A DNA stretch of 64,000 nt from Bacillota bacterium (GTDB lineage: Bacteria > Bacillota > Clostridia > Oscillospirales > Ruminococcaceae): the NCBI GenBank assembly GCA_023433405.1, contig JAEZCT010000039.1, positions 21,861 through 85,860 of the forward strand. The letters are read 5' to 3'. Made by a program: the position numbers and the translations under genes. The notes below the pieces were generated by a model. That model searched no databases. It had not been told where the DNA came from and saw only the letters and a program-made list of their open reading frames with translations. Of this stretch, positions 15,423-25,300 are shown piece by piece; the stretch's first letter is position 1; each line of letters begins with the position of its first letter.

Positions 15423-17843
15423 ATGAATGCATTACTCAGAAAAGTAACAGCCGTAGCGCTGTGCGCAATACTGCTGTGTGTAACCCTTGCGGGCTGCGGT
15501 ACTAACGCAACTCTGCCCGCGGAGAAAAAGCCCATGGGTGCGTATGTGGAGGAAAGCATCACCCCGCCGGGGCTGCAAGGCATTGTCAGCGGTCTGTGGA
15601 CCAGCGACAATGGCATAGACTGCCTGACCATGTATGCCGACACGGCATCTCAGGAGAACGGGAATACCTTAGCAAAGTATGAGCTGTTTCATTCGGATGA
15701 CCAGGGAAAGAGTTGGTCCGTAGCCGACACGCAATGGATCGATGCGCTGGACGGTAGCCTCTCAAAGCTTTCGCTGGCACCCGGCGGCAGCCTTTTTGCC
15801 TTGACTGACACCCAAGCCTCTATGGAGGCTTGGCATAGGAAGGACGGAGCCACCCAAAGGATTGAGATAGAGGCGTTTAAGGCCGCGGCGGCAACCGGTG
15901 CGACCATTATACCAAACAGGTTTGAGGCTCTGGGCGAGGACCGGTTTTTTATAAGCTATATGCTAGTCTCCTCAAATGGAGGCAGCGCTTCTTCTGAAGA
16001 GACCAAAGACAGCGAAACGACACAGGACAGCTCGCAAGCCGTGCAAACGGCAGAAGCTTCCGTGGCTGTTAGCACCTCTATGCCAAAAAGCTATGCGGCT
16101 ATCTACCATTTGGACGGCACCCTTGTAAGGCAGTTGGAGCTGCCCTCCGCGCCCTTGGGTATAGGGGTGGGGGATAAATCCATCCTTTTTGTGGACTACT
16201 CCGGCACCATTGCGAGGATTGACGCCGTAACCGGTGAGGATCTCCCCCAAGGTACGCAGAAGCTCTCCCTTGACAGCTTTTCCCTCGCGATGGATGTCGA
16301 CGCGGACTCACACCTTTATTTGGCGGACACCAAGGGGCTTGTTCGTGTACCCGCGGGCGGCTCATTATTCGAAACTGTGCTTGAGGGCAGCATGTACAGC
16401 TTTGGTTCGCCGGCGTATGGCATCGACAGCCTTAGGTGCTTAGCTAACGGAGATTTTGTGATGGCACTTTCGGACGCAAACGGCAGCTCTAAATTATTCC
16501 GCTACTACTATGATGAATCGGTTTCATCAATCCCCGAGTACGAGCTGACCGTGTGGTCGCTGCGGGATAACCCCACTGCGCGCGCCGCCATCACACTGTT
16601 TCATTCACAGAATAAGGATACGCGCATAAATTACGAGGTGGCCATTACCGACAGAGCCGCAGAGCCTAATATCGACGGGCTGCTGCGCACACTCAATACC
16701 GAGCTGTTAAGTGGCAGCGGCCCCGATGTTCTGATTTTAGACGGGGTGGATTACCAAAGCTACCAACAGAAAGGAATGCTCGCCGACCTATCCCAGACGG
16801 TGGATACCTCGGGCATGTATGCAAATCTTCTCTCACCGTTTCAGGAGCAGGATGGGCTTTTTGTACTGCCTGCAAAAATTACAATTCCCGCACTTATTGG
16901 TGCGGCAGAATCCTTGGGCGGCTTTAATACCCTTGATGACATCGTCACCGCAATCAAAAACAGTCCCAAAAAGGGCGGCACCAAACAAGAGCAAAACGAA
17001 AACTCGTCAAATATGTTTATTAGCGATCCTTTACCCGCAAGCGAGCGCCCCGCGTTTACCTTTAGCATATTTCAGGACGTATTTGATATCCTTTACAGCG
17101 TAAGCGCGCCGGCGGTTCTCACAGCGGAAAACGGCGTGGACCACGCGGCGCTAAAAACCCTGCTTGAGTCGTTCAAGCAAATCTATGACAAAAACGACCT
17201 TAGCACTCAGGGAGAGGCATTATCCATCGGGATGACCTCCGGTACCGGCAGCAGCTCCACTTACGTCACCGTAAGCTCGGGTATGCTGGATTATTTTAAC
17301 GGTGTCGCCTCCCAGGCGGGATTTTTGCTGACTTCACCCACACAGCTTCGGTTTATGGACAGGACCGGAATGGCGTTTTCTTCCGGCGACGGCATTACAA
17401 CCGTTTTAAAGGACTCCCCCGTTAACCCCACCACCGCGCTTGCTCCGCTGCCCGGACTGGTAAAGAACGTATACCACCCCATGTCTCTGGCTGCGATAAA
17501 CGCAAACAGCAAGCAGACCGAAAAAGCGGGCAATTTCATTGCCGCAATGTTAACCGGGGAGATTCAGTCCTGCGACTTCGGCGACGGGCTGCCTGTTACA
17601 ACGCAGGGACTGCAGCTGATGATTGAGCAGTATAACAGACAAAGCGAGCAGTCTCACACAGCACCCCTTGCGGTTGATCTAAACGCACTCATAGCAAAGC
17701 TGACCACCCCCGTCAGTATCGACAGTACACTTTCTTCTATTTTACTGCAAACATCGGAGCGGTACTGCAAAGGGACTATAACGCTGGATGAGGCGGTGAA
17801 GGCCATTGTCGCGGATACCGAGCTTTCTCTTGCCGAACGGTAA
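15423..17843 (+). CDS. Lipoprotein with N-terminal propeller-like region and ABC solute-binding domain
   Basis: This 806-residue secreted lipoprotein has a signal peptide with lipobox LAGC (C25). Residues of about 40-380 hold repeated motifs such as YELFHSDDQGKSWS and MDVDADSHLYLADTKGL that suggest a beta-propeller. From about 385, ELTVWSLRDNPTARAAITLFH ... GSGPDVLILDG ... KGMLADLSQ is a family 1 extracellular solute-binding protein. Usual sugar-binding lipoproteins are about 430 residues, so the N-terminal half is an unusual addition. AAGGAAGG lies seven bases before the ATG. Two sugar-type permeases follow. Ligand unknown; an oligosaccharide is inferred from the permease type. Confidence 0.85.
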   Translation: MNALLRKVTAVALCAILLCVTLAGCGTNATLPAEKKPMGAYVEESITPPGLQGIVSGLWTSDNGIDCLTMYADTASQENGNTLAKYELFHSDDQGKSWSVADTQWIDALDGSLSKLSLAPGGSLFALTDTQASMEAWHRKDGATQRIEIEAFKAAAATGATIIPNRFEALGEDRFFISYMLVSSNGGSASSEETKDSETTQDSSQAVQTAEASVAVSTSMPKSYAAIYHLDGTLVRQLELPSAPLGIGVGDKSILFVDYSGTIARIDAVTGEDLPQGTQKLSLDSFSLAMDVDADSHLYLADTKGLVRVPAGGSLFETVLEGSMYSFGSPAYGIDSLRCLANGDFVMALSDANGSSKLFRYYYDESVSSIPEYELTVWSLRDNPTARAAITLFHSQNKDTRINYEVAITDRAAEPNIDGLLRTLNTELLSGSGPDVLILDGVDYQSYQQKGMLADLSQTVDTSGMYANLLSPFQEQDGLFVLPAKITIPALIGAAESLGGFNTLDDIVTAIKNSPKKGGTKQEQNENSSNMFISDPLPASERPAFTFSIFQDVFDILYSVSAPAVLTAENGVDHAALKTLLESFKQIYDKNDLSTQGEALSIGMTSGTGSSSTYVTVSSGMLDYFNGVASQAGFLLTSPTQLRFMDRTGMAFSSGDGITTVLKDSPVNPTTALAPLPGLVKNVYHPMSLAAINANSKQTEKAGNFIAAMLTGEIQSCDFGDGLPVTTQGLQLMIEQYNRQSEQSHTAPLAVDLNALIAKLTTPVSIDSTLSSILLQTSERYCKGTITLDEAVKAIVADTELSLAER

Positions 17844-18705
17844 ACGGCGGCGAAAAAGCGCCGACGGAATGACCCAAACCAAAACCGCGCTGCTGTTTTT
17901 AGCCCCCAGCCTGCTTGGCGTGTGCGTGTTTGCGCTGGTTCCCTTCGCGGATATGATGCGCCGAAGCGTTACAAGTGATACGGGCGCACGGTTTATTGGG
18001 CTTAGCAGCTACCAAAACGTGATAACCAACAAGGCGTTTTTACAGGCGGTCTCCAATACCGCGCGGTTTGTGTCCCTATGCATCCCCCTTTTGCTTATAC
18101 TTAGCCTTGCGCTTGCCCTGCTTCTGCGGCTTCTTCGCCCGCGGGGCAGGGCGCTGCGCACCGCCTTTTTAATCCCGATGGCTGTGCCTGTGGCAAGCAT
18201 TGTCCTGTTGTGGCAGGCGCTGTTTCACTCCCAGGGGCTTTTTAACACCCTTCTTGTTCATGCGGGCGGTCAGGCGGTAAACTTTATGGGCACCGAAACG
18301 GCCTTTTGGGTGCTGATTGTTACTTACCTGTGGAAAAACAATGGCTACACCATGATATTGTGGCTGGCAGGGCTTGACGGTATTGCCGGTACGCTATATG
18401 AGGCGGCGGCGGCAGACGGCGCGGGGCTTTGGCGGCAGTTCTGGCACATTACCCTGCCGGGTATCCTACCCACCCTTGCCCTTACCACCGTCTTGAGCCT
18501 GCTTAACAGCTTTAAGGTGTTTCGCGAGGCATATCTTGTGGCGGGCAGCTATCCGCATAAAAGCATTTACTTACTGCAGCATTTGTTTAACAACTGGTTT
18601 TTAAAGCTGGAAATTGGGCGCATGAGCGCAGCGGCCGTATTGGTGGCAGCTGCACTCATGGGGTTGATTCTTATGCTGTACAGGATGTGGAGGCGTGACG
18701 AATGA
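17806..18705 (+). CDS. ABC sugar-type permease, MalF/UgpA-like
   Basis: This membrane permease of about 299 residues has six helices. EAAAADGAGLWRQFWHITLPGILP is the EAA loop that docks the ATPase. Starts are uncertain: TTG at 17806 has GAAGG just upstream and overlaps the binding-protein gene by 38 bases; TTG 17830 and ATG 17869 are alternatives with poorer SDs. The overlap suggests translational coupling. It pairs with the following MalG-like permease; the ATPase must come from elsewhere (MsmK-type sharing is common in Clostridia). Confidence 0.88.
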   Translation: MSRIPSFLLPNGKRRRKSADGMTQTKTALLFLAPSLLGVCVFALVPFADMMRRSVTSDTGARFIGLSSYQNVITNKAFLQAVSNTARFVSLCIPLLLILSLALALLLRLLRPRGRALRTAFLIPMAVPVASIVLLWQALFHSQGLFNTLLVHAGGQAVNFMGTETAFWVLIVTYLWKNNGYTMILWLAGLDGIAGTLYEAAAADGAGLWRQFWHITLPGILPTLALTTVLSLLNSFKVFREAYLVAGSYPHKSIYLLQHLFNNWFLKLEIGRMSAAAVLVAAALMGLILMLYRMWRRDE

Positions 18706-19556
18706 AAGCACCGGTACAGGCGCGCACCGCCGCGTTTGCCGTCCTTACTCTCGCCGCGTTTACCATATGGTGGCCGGTGTGGTTTATGTTCTGCGGCGTA
18801 TTTCTCCCCATAGACGAGCTCAGTGCAACCATTGGTCCCGTGTTGGGTCTGCGGGAGGGCATGGCGCATTGGACCATTCTGCCCAGCTACCCGACGCTTG
18901 AGCCCCTTGCGGAGCTTTTGCTCGATACCCCCCAGTTTTTCGTCATGTTCTGGAACACCTGCGAGATGGTATTTTTACAGGTGCTTGGGCAGTTTATCAT
19001 AGGCGCGCCCGCTGCGTGGGCGTTTTCCCGTATGCGCTTTCGCGCGAGAGGCCTGCTGTTCGGGCTGTACATCGTCCTTATGCTGCTGCCCTTTCAAGTG
19101 ATGATGGTGCCAAACTATCTGGTATCCGACCGGCTGGGGCTCATGGATACTATCTGGGCGGTGGTTCTGCCCGGGGTATTCTCAACCTTTCCGGTTTTCA
19201 TTATGGCGCGGGGGTTTGACGCGGTGCCTCATGCCCTTTTAGAGGCGGCGTCACTAGATGGCGCGGGGCCGGTGCAAACCTATGCGCGGGTAGGACTGCC
19301 ACTCGGTGCGCCGGGTATTCTCTCGGCGCTGGTGCTGGGCTTTTTAGAGGCGTGGAACGCCATTGAACAGCCCATGACCTTTTTAAAGGATAAGACCAAC
19401 TGGCCGCTGTCACTTTATCTGCCGCAGATTGTAACGGAGAAGGCGGGGCTTGCGATGGCATCGAGTCTTGTGATGCTTCTGCCCGCCATTTTGATTTTCT
19501 TGTTCGGGCAGAAATATCTGGAGCTTGGGATACAATCCAGCGGCTTAAAGGAGTAA
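18702..19556 (+). CDS. ABC sugar-type permease, MalG/UgpE-like
   Basis: This 284-residue partner permease has the EAA loop EAASLDGAGPVQTYARVGLPLGAPG (read as EAA...G.........LP). Its ATG overlaps the stop of the previous permease (ATGA). The helices are typical of the second permease of carbohydrate uptake systems. The membrane-fusion gene follows after only four bases, which is not usual for importers. Confidence 0.9.
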   Translation: MKAPVQARTAAFAVLTLAAFTIWWPVWFMFCGVFLPIDELSATIGPVLGLREGMAHWTILPSYPTLEPLAELLLDTPQFFVMFWNTCEMVFLQVLGQFIIGAPAAWAFSRMRFRARGLLFGLYIVLMLLPFQVMMVPNYLVSDRLGLMDTIWAVVLPGVFSTFPVFIMARGFDAVPHALLEAASLDGAGPVQTYARVGLPLGAPGILSALVLGFLEAWNAIEQPMTFLKDKTNWPLSLYLPQIVTEKAGLAMASSLVMLLPAILIFLFGQKYLELGIQSSGLKE

Positions 19557-19560
19557 CCGG

Positions 19561-21048
19561 ATGAACAGCATAAAAACCCCGCTGAGCGGGCTTAAACGGC
19601 TTGCGGCGGGAATAAGAGGGATGCAGATTAAAGACAAGGAGCAAAAACGCGCTCTTGCGAATGCTGCCTTTTTCTTCGCGCTAATCCTTGCCTTTACGCT
19701 GATTGCCAGGGGTACCGAGGCGGCAAAGCTGCCCATGATAACCCTTGTATCGGCACAGCGGATGGAGCTTGTGCAAAAGATTAGCGCCTACGGCACGGTA
19801 GACGCCCAGGAGGGCGTACCCCAGGAGCTGGCGGAGGGTCTGACGGTGGAAAAGGTTTTTATTGCCGAAGGGCAGACCGTAAAGCAAGGGGACGGGGTGG
19901 CACAGTTCTCGGCGGATGAGGTCGCCGAGCGGCTGGCACGGGAAAAGGTAGCCCTGCAAAAGCTCCAGCTTTCCCTCGCCCTGCTGGAGAAGAAGGAATA
20001 CGAAGGCGGCAATCTCCTGCGTCAGACGGAGCTTGCGGTTGTGTGGGCAAAGCAGGATTTGGGCAAGCTTGTGGGTCTGCGGGACTTGACCTACGATGAC
20101 CTGCAGGATGCCTACGACGATGCCCGCGACGAACTAACCAACGCGCAAGCGGAGCTTGAGCGGGTGAAAAAGGATAAGGATGCCACGGAGGAGGAGCTGG
20201 AGCAGGCGCGCAGCCGGGTGACTGCCGCCATGGAAACCCTATCTGCCACCTACGGCGCGCTTACCGGCGAAAGCCAGAACCTTGAGGGGCAGATTACCGT
20301 TGCAGAGCGTGCTCTTGCAAACGCCCAAGCCGCTTACGATGCCGCAAAGGACGCCGCGGAGCGCAGCAGTGAGGCGGCCAAGGAGCAGGCTGACCAAAAC
20401 GCTTTGGAGGCAAAGCTGGTGCGACTGGATATGGCGCGCAAGCAACAGGAGATTGAAGCGCTTACACAGCTTTATTCAGACGGCGGGCTATGTCGGGCGC
20501 AGGCGGATGGCACGGTGGTTAAGCTCGCACTTACCGCCGGACAAAAAACCGCCGAAGGCGCCGCATTCCAGCTGTTCGGGTCGGAGGACTGGTACCGGTT
20601 AAGCATTCCTCTTACGGATAAGGAGGCCGAAATGGTCCTGCCGGGCATGACCGTAACCGTCACCCAAGGCAATACCAGGGTTCCGGCTCAGATCGCTTCC
20701 GTCTCCCCGAACGAGAACGGCTCGGCCGCTGTGATCCGGCTGCCGCAAACGGGGTTTACCAAGGGATGGCAGGCGCTGGCAGAGATGGAGTTAAGCCGCA
20801 CAGCCTACCGCCTGTGCGTACCCCTTAGCGCGGTGCGAAGTGAAAGCGGCGGCGATTATGTATTGGTACTTCAGGAGCAAAACTCCATACTGGGGGTGCA
20901 GAGTATGGTATACCGTCTGCCTGTCACCGTAATTGACACAGATACGGCAAATGCCGCCATTGAAGGGGCGCTGTTTGGGGACATGCAGGTAGTTTCTGCT
21001 TCCACTAAGCCGGTGGATGAGGGCGACCGCGTGAGGCTTTTGGTTTGA
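19561..21048 (+). CDS. Membrane-fusion (HlyD/MacA-like) protein
   Basis: This 495-residue protein has one N-terminal helix at about 31-49, a lipoyl/barrel segment (LTVEKVFIAEGQTVKQGDGVAQFSAD split around the hairpin), a long coiled coil of about 120-320 and C-terminal beta-barrel domains. Such proteins link inner-membrane exporters to the outside. ATG at 19561 follows AAGGAG closely. It is joined to an ABC importer operon and followed by a MacB-like membrane protein, with no ATPase present. Its role here is unclear: export of a product, or an accessory for sugar uptake. Confidence 0.8.
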   Translation: MNSIKTPLSGLKRLAAGIRGMQIKDKEQKRALANAAFFFALILAFTLIARGTEAAKLPMITLVSAQRMELVQKISAYGTVDAQEGVPQELAEGLTVEKVFIAEGQTVKQGDGVAQFSADEVAERLAREKVALQKLQLSLALLEKKEYEGGNLLRQTELAVVWAKQDLGKLVGLRDLTYDDLQDAYDDARDELTNAQAELERVKKDKDATEEELEQARSRVTAAMETLSATYGALTGESQNLEGQITVAERALANAQAAYDAAKDAAERSSEAAKEQADQNALEAKLVRLDMARKQQEIEALTQLYSDGGLCRAQADGTVVKLALTAGQKTAEGAAFQLFGSEDWYRLSIPLTDKEAEMVLPGMTVTVTQGNTRVPAQIASVSPNENGSAAVIRLPQTGFTKGWQALAEMELSRTAYRLCVPLSAVRSESGGDYVLVLQEQNSILGVQSMVYRLPVTVIDTDTANAAIEGALFGDMQVVSASTKPVDEGDRVRLLV

Positions 21049-21062
21049 TGGGGGGAAACGCG

Positions 21063-22094
21063 GTGACAAGCAAACGTGTTATCCGGTTTGCGTGGCACGC
21101 TGTCCGGCTGTGGCTGCTGTATGCGCTTACCCTGCTGTGCTTTGAGAATGCGGAGCGGCTGGCTCGAGTATACCCCGCCGACATCAGCGTGCGCTTTTCA
21201 GCGCCTCTCACCAAGGTGGAGGCTCAAAGCCTTACAAAGTCGGCAGAGAAGCTCGAGTATGGGCTTTCGCTGACCCTATGGCGGCAGGAGCAAGCCGTGG
21301 TTTTCAGCCCTCGCGCGTCCGCAACGGCGCGAAGACTGATGGTTTACGGCGACAGTGCGTCGGTGGTATCGGAAGAAATGCTGCTCGGCGCCTTGCCAGG
21401 TGTTTACGATACCGGCGGCTGTGCGGTATCCGAGCAGCTTGCGTGGCGACTGTGGGGCGGCAGCGATGTGCTGGGGCTTACAGTGACATGCGGTGATAAG
21501 CGCTATACGGTGCGGGGCGTGCTCCGTTCCGGCGAGCCGCTGCTTGTCACAATCAGCGACAGCGGTGAGGGAAGCGGGTGTGTGGAGCTTATCGGACTGC
21601 CGAAAAGCGACCGCCGTCAGTCCGCGCTGGATTTATTGCGTGCGGCAGGTATCGGCACACCGGCGACCATGATATACGGCGCGTCTATCCGTTCTGCGGC
21701 AGACACATCCTGCTTCTTCGCCGTCTCGCTTGCGGGGCTTCTCCTGCTCGGGCGGCTGGTTACCGCACTGTTTCGCCGCCTGAAACGGTGGACAGTTGCC
21801 ATTGTGCTGCTTGTGCTTGGGGTAGTTTTGCCCCTATTGGTTTCCCTCCTGCCAGCCTGGGCCATCCCCTCCCGGTGGAGCGACTTCTCCTTTTGGGGCG
21901 CACTCCTTGCCACGCTTGCGCAGCGCTTGGCAGAGTGGTATGCCCTTGTGCCGCTGGAAAAGGACGTGCAGGCAAAGCAGTTGATCGTCAGACAGGCGGC
22001 GCTGGCCGCGGGAATTTTAACGGTGTATCTCGCGCGGCCGAACGCACAGCGCACAGAAGCGCCGACCGCGCACCATAATGCAAACCCAATATAA
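21063..22094 (+). CDS. Membrane protein with MacB-like periplasmic domain
   Basis: This 343-residue protein has a helix at about 10-25, an extracytoplasmic domain of about 30-215 (ISVRFSAPLTKVEAQSL ... VSEQLAWRLWGGSDVLGLTVTCGDKRYTVRGVL) that resembles the MacB/FtsX-type PCD domain, and about three further helices ending in a basic tail. A complete MacB permease has four helices plus an ATPase, so this is a reduced version. GTG at 21063 is chosen because GGGGGGA lies seven bases upstream; the frame is open 18 bases further left. Last gene of the cluster. Function unknown. Confidence 0.6.
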   Translation: MTSKRVIRFAWHAVRLWLLYALTLLCFENAERLARVYPADISVRFSAPLTKVEAQSLTKSAEKLEYGLSLTLWRQEQAVVFSPRASATARRLMVYGDSASVVSEEMLLGALPGVYDTGGCAVSEQLAWRLWGGSDVLGLTVTCGDKRYTVRGVLRSGEPLLVTISDSGEGSGCVELIGLPKSDRRQSALDLLRAAGIGTPATMIYGASIRSAADTSCFFAVSLAGLLLLGRLVTALFRRLKRWTVAIVLLVLGVVLPLLVSLLPAWAIPSRWSDFSFWGALLATLAQRLAEWYALVPLEKDVQAKQLIVRQAALAAGILTVYLARPNAQRTEAPTAHHNANPI

Positions 22095-22107
22095 GCAAGC
22101 CGACAGT

Positions 22108-22140
22108 CTTTGGTTTATGGGCTTTCACGCGGACTCTTGT
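22108..22140 (+). repeat. Decayed core fragment of the palindromic repeat
   Basis: TTTATGGGCTTTCACGCGGA matches the core of the element, with flanks degraded. Very similar to the fragment at 56954. Confidence 0.5.
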
Positions 22141-22173
22141 ATGCACTTCCACACTGTTTAGGAGTTTCGTTCT

Positions 22174-22279
22174 TTATACTATTATCCGATTAAAAAGTGT
22201 ATAAAAATCAAGTGAAAAGCATTAATTTATGGGTTTTAACGCGGATTTTTATCAACACTTTTATCGGAGAATAGTATTA
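22174..22279 (+). repeat. Palindromic intergenic repeat, copy 4 (type B)
   Basis: TTATACTATTATCCG ... CGGAGAATAGTATTA, plus orientation, between the convergent MacB-like gene and the giant surface-protein gene. Confidence 0.9.
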
Positions 22280-22285
22280 CACAAC

Positions 22286-22347
22286 AATAACGCGTCCTAT
22301 ATAATACTAATCTCCATAAAACGAGTTTAGTATAAGGACGCGTTATT
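22286..22347. terminator. Long hairpin between convergent genes
   Basis: AATAACGCGTCCT (22286-22298) pairs with AGGACGCGTTATT (22335-22347), and TAATACTAA / TTTAGTATA pair inside the loop. The loop carries a TACTAATCTCC block like the repeat ends. It is probably the shared terminator of both convergent operons; T-runs are weak. Confidence 0.5.
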
Positions 22348-22379
22348 CTTGCTTTATATCGATGATGCCTAAACGCGCT

Positions 22380-25300
22380 TTATAGTTGAATACTTGTGGT
22401 CCAGCGCTTTATTTGGTCCTTCTTCACGCGTGAAAGGAAAATGGTTTTGTCGTTAAACTTCACCTGCACATCGCGTACTCTCATGCGGCGGGTAAACAGT
22501 CGGCGGAAGGTAACGGTTACCTTCTCAAGCACTACCCGGTCGGGATGGAACGTCACATCAAGCTCCAGTGTCTTTTCCTTTTTCGGGCAGTGGGCAAACC
22601 GTCTGCGCACCTTGCGGTACTCCTTGCCGGAGTCGCGCCTGCCCTCATATTCTACTATTACCGGCCGCCATAAGAACAGAATAAGCAATAGCACAAGGCC
22701 CGCCAGCAAAAGCAGCAGCCAAGGGAACGAACCGTTGTCAAAGGCGACGTTTGAGGATAACACCGAAACATCTGTAAAGAAGCCCTGTATGCTTTTAGCA
22801 AACGTAAGCAAGGGAGTAAAAAATGCCTGAAGGGGACTGTCGCTGCCGGGGGTCCCTCCCTTTCCGGGCTTTGAGGAGCCGCCTTCGCCGTCCGAGCTGC
22901 TGTCGGGGGATTGCGAAGAACCCGAGGAGCCCTTTTCCTCCTCATCGCCGGGCGTATGGGAGGATGCTCCCGAGGATGCGGCCTGCGAAGACGATTGTGC
23001 GGAGGAGGATGAGGAACCGGAGGAAGAGGAAGAGGAAGCCGGGGACGAGGACACTGTGGAGGACGCGCTTGACGAAGTCAGGCCAGAGGAGGAAGCGGAG
23101 CTAACAGCGCTTGAGGAGGAACCCCCGTCATCGTCGCCGGATGGAGGAGAAGACGGTGGCGCCGATGGCGGCTTTATGGTGCTAATGGTAGCGGTAAAGC
23201 CCGTTACATTGCCGGCCACATCGGTTATAACAAAGCTGAAGGTTCCGTTTTTCTTGGTCTCCCATTTCACCGGCTCATCCGTACTGACCCGCTTGCGGTT
23301 GGGGAAGGTTATTGTCGCGTTGCCGCTGCCGCCCGGATCATCGTAGGGGGTAAAGGTTACCGTCACCTTATCCTTGCCCGACGCTTCCGCGTATTCTATC
23401 AGCGGTACCAGCGGCGCAACCTTATCGACGCGGATGCGCCTGAAGGCGGTAAAGGCGTTGTCCAGGATATCCGCGGCGCGATAATACACCGTGTATTCGC
23501 CGGTTTCCTCAAACAATACCTCCTGCCCAGAGGTTAGCCCTGTATAGGGGTCGTCGGTACTGGTGCGGTAGCCATAGCCAAACGGCAGCAGGTCGGTGCC
23601 GTCCGAAAGGCTAAAGCGCACATCGGTATTGGTCCAGTCGTCATCCGCTATCTCATTGCCTATGGGGGTTAGTGTTCGGACGGTAATGTTTCGAGGCGCC
23701 TCATTGTCGATGATAAAATCCTCACCGATGTCCTGTGCGGTTGCCGCGCCGTCTGTTGCCACCACACGGTAGCGCACATCATCGGTGGTAAGGTCTGTAT
23801 CGATTAAAAGGTGGTCATATTTTGTTTCGGACAAATCCCCGACCAGCAGGCTCTCGGAGGCACCGTCATAGAAGTAAAGGTCATAGGTCACGTCGCTGCC
23901 CTCCACGTCTGTGGAAAGCTCCCATGTGACGGGAACGGTCTGGGTATCCTTAAAATAATCTCCCGTATTGGGGGTAAGCAGGGTGGGAATGGTCGGCGCG
24001 TCGTTAACGGAATGAACCGTGATTGTGATGGTCGCGGTATCACTCAGTTGTTGCTCATCCTCAATGGTATAGCTAAAGCTTTCCACGCCAAACCAGTTCT
24101 CGTGGGGAGTGTAGGCGACGGTCGTGCCGGAACCGGTTATTTCCACTGTGCCATGCTCCGCAGGGCCTGCCGAGATTACCGTCAGGGTATCGCCCTCCCG
24201 TCCGATATCGGGGTCGGAGTCGTTTGCAAGCACGCTGATGACGGCGTACCCGTCCTCATCAATCTCCCTTTCATCGTCGGCCGCGACAGGGGCATCGTTA
24301 ACCGGGGTAACCGTCACTGTGATAAGCCCCGTCGATTTGTGACCATCCCTATCCTCAATGGTATACTTAAACTCCTCCACACCGTTCCAATGCTCGGCGG
24401 GCGTAAAGGTGACGGCCTTTTGGTCGCCGGATATTGTCACCGTGCCGTTATGAACATCGGCGGTGGAGATAATAAGCAGGTCCTCATCGTTGCCGGTGGT
24501 CAAATCAACATCCTTATCGTTAGCTACAGCGTCAATCACTACCGCGGTATCCTCCGGTGTGACCGCCTCGTCGGGCATTGCCGTGGGAGAGTTATTGATT
24601 GCGTTGACGGTAACGGTAACCCTGGCGGGATTGCTGACGGCTCCCGCTTTATCGACGGCCTGATAGGTAAAATCGGTGATGCCGTTCCAATTTTCATCCG
24701 GGGTAAACACAATATTGCCGTCCGGGTTTATGGCTACCGCTCCGTTGGTTACTCCGGCAAAGCTATCCGGCTTAACGCTTTTTGTTTCAGAAGCAGGATC
24801 ATAGTCCGGGTCCTTATTGAGGTCTGCGTCTGTATCCACATCGGTGTCATTTGCCAGCGCATCAATCACCGCCGGGATGTCCTCATCCGTCTCTGCCGAG
24901 TCGTCATTTGCCACGGGTGCGTCATTTGCCGCACGAACGGTCACGGTCACATCGGCGCTGGATGATAAACCTCCCTGATCCACCATCGTGTAGGTAAAGG
25001 TTGTTATCCCGTTCCAATCCTCATTGGGGGTAAATTGCAGCTTATCTCCGGCAATGGTAACCGTGCCATTGGTTACCCCTGAGAAACCATCCGCCTTAAT
25101 GTGCTTGGTTTCCGCTCCCGGGTTTGCGTTTAGGGACGCAACCGCGTCGGTATCCTCATCGTTATCCAGTACATCAATGGTAACCGGCACATCCTCGACG
25201 GTGGCGGCGGTATCGTCCTTCGCGTCGGGCTGGTCGTTTACCTGCGTCACCGTAACGGTAACTGTGGCGGGTAAGGACTCCGCGCCCGAGGGATCCATTG

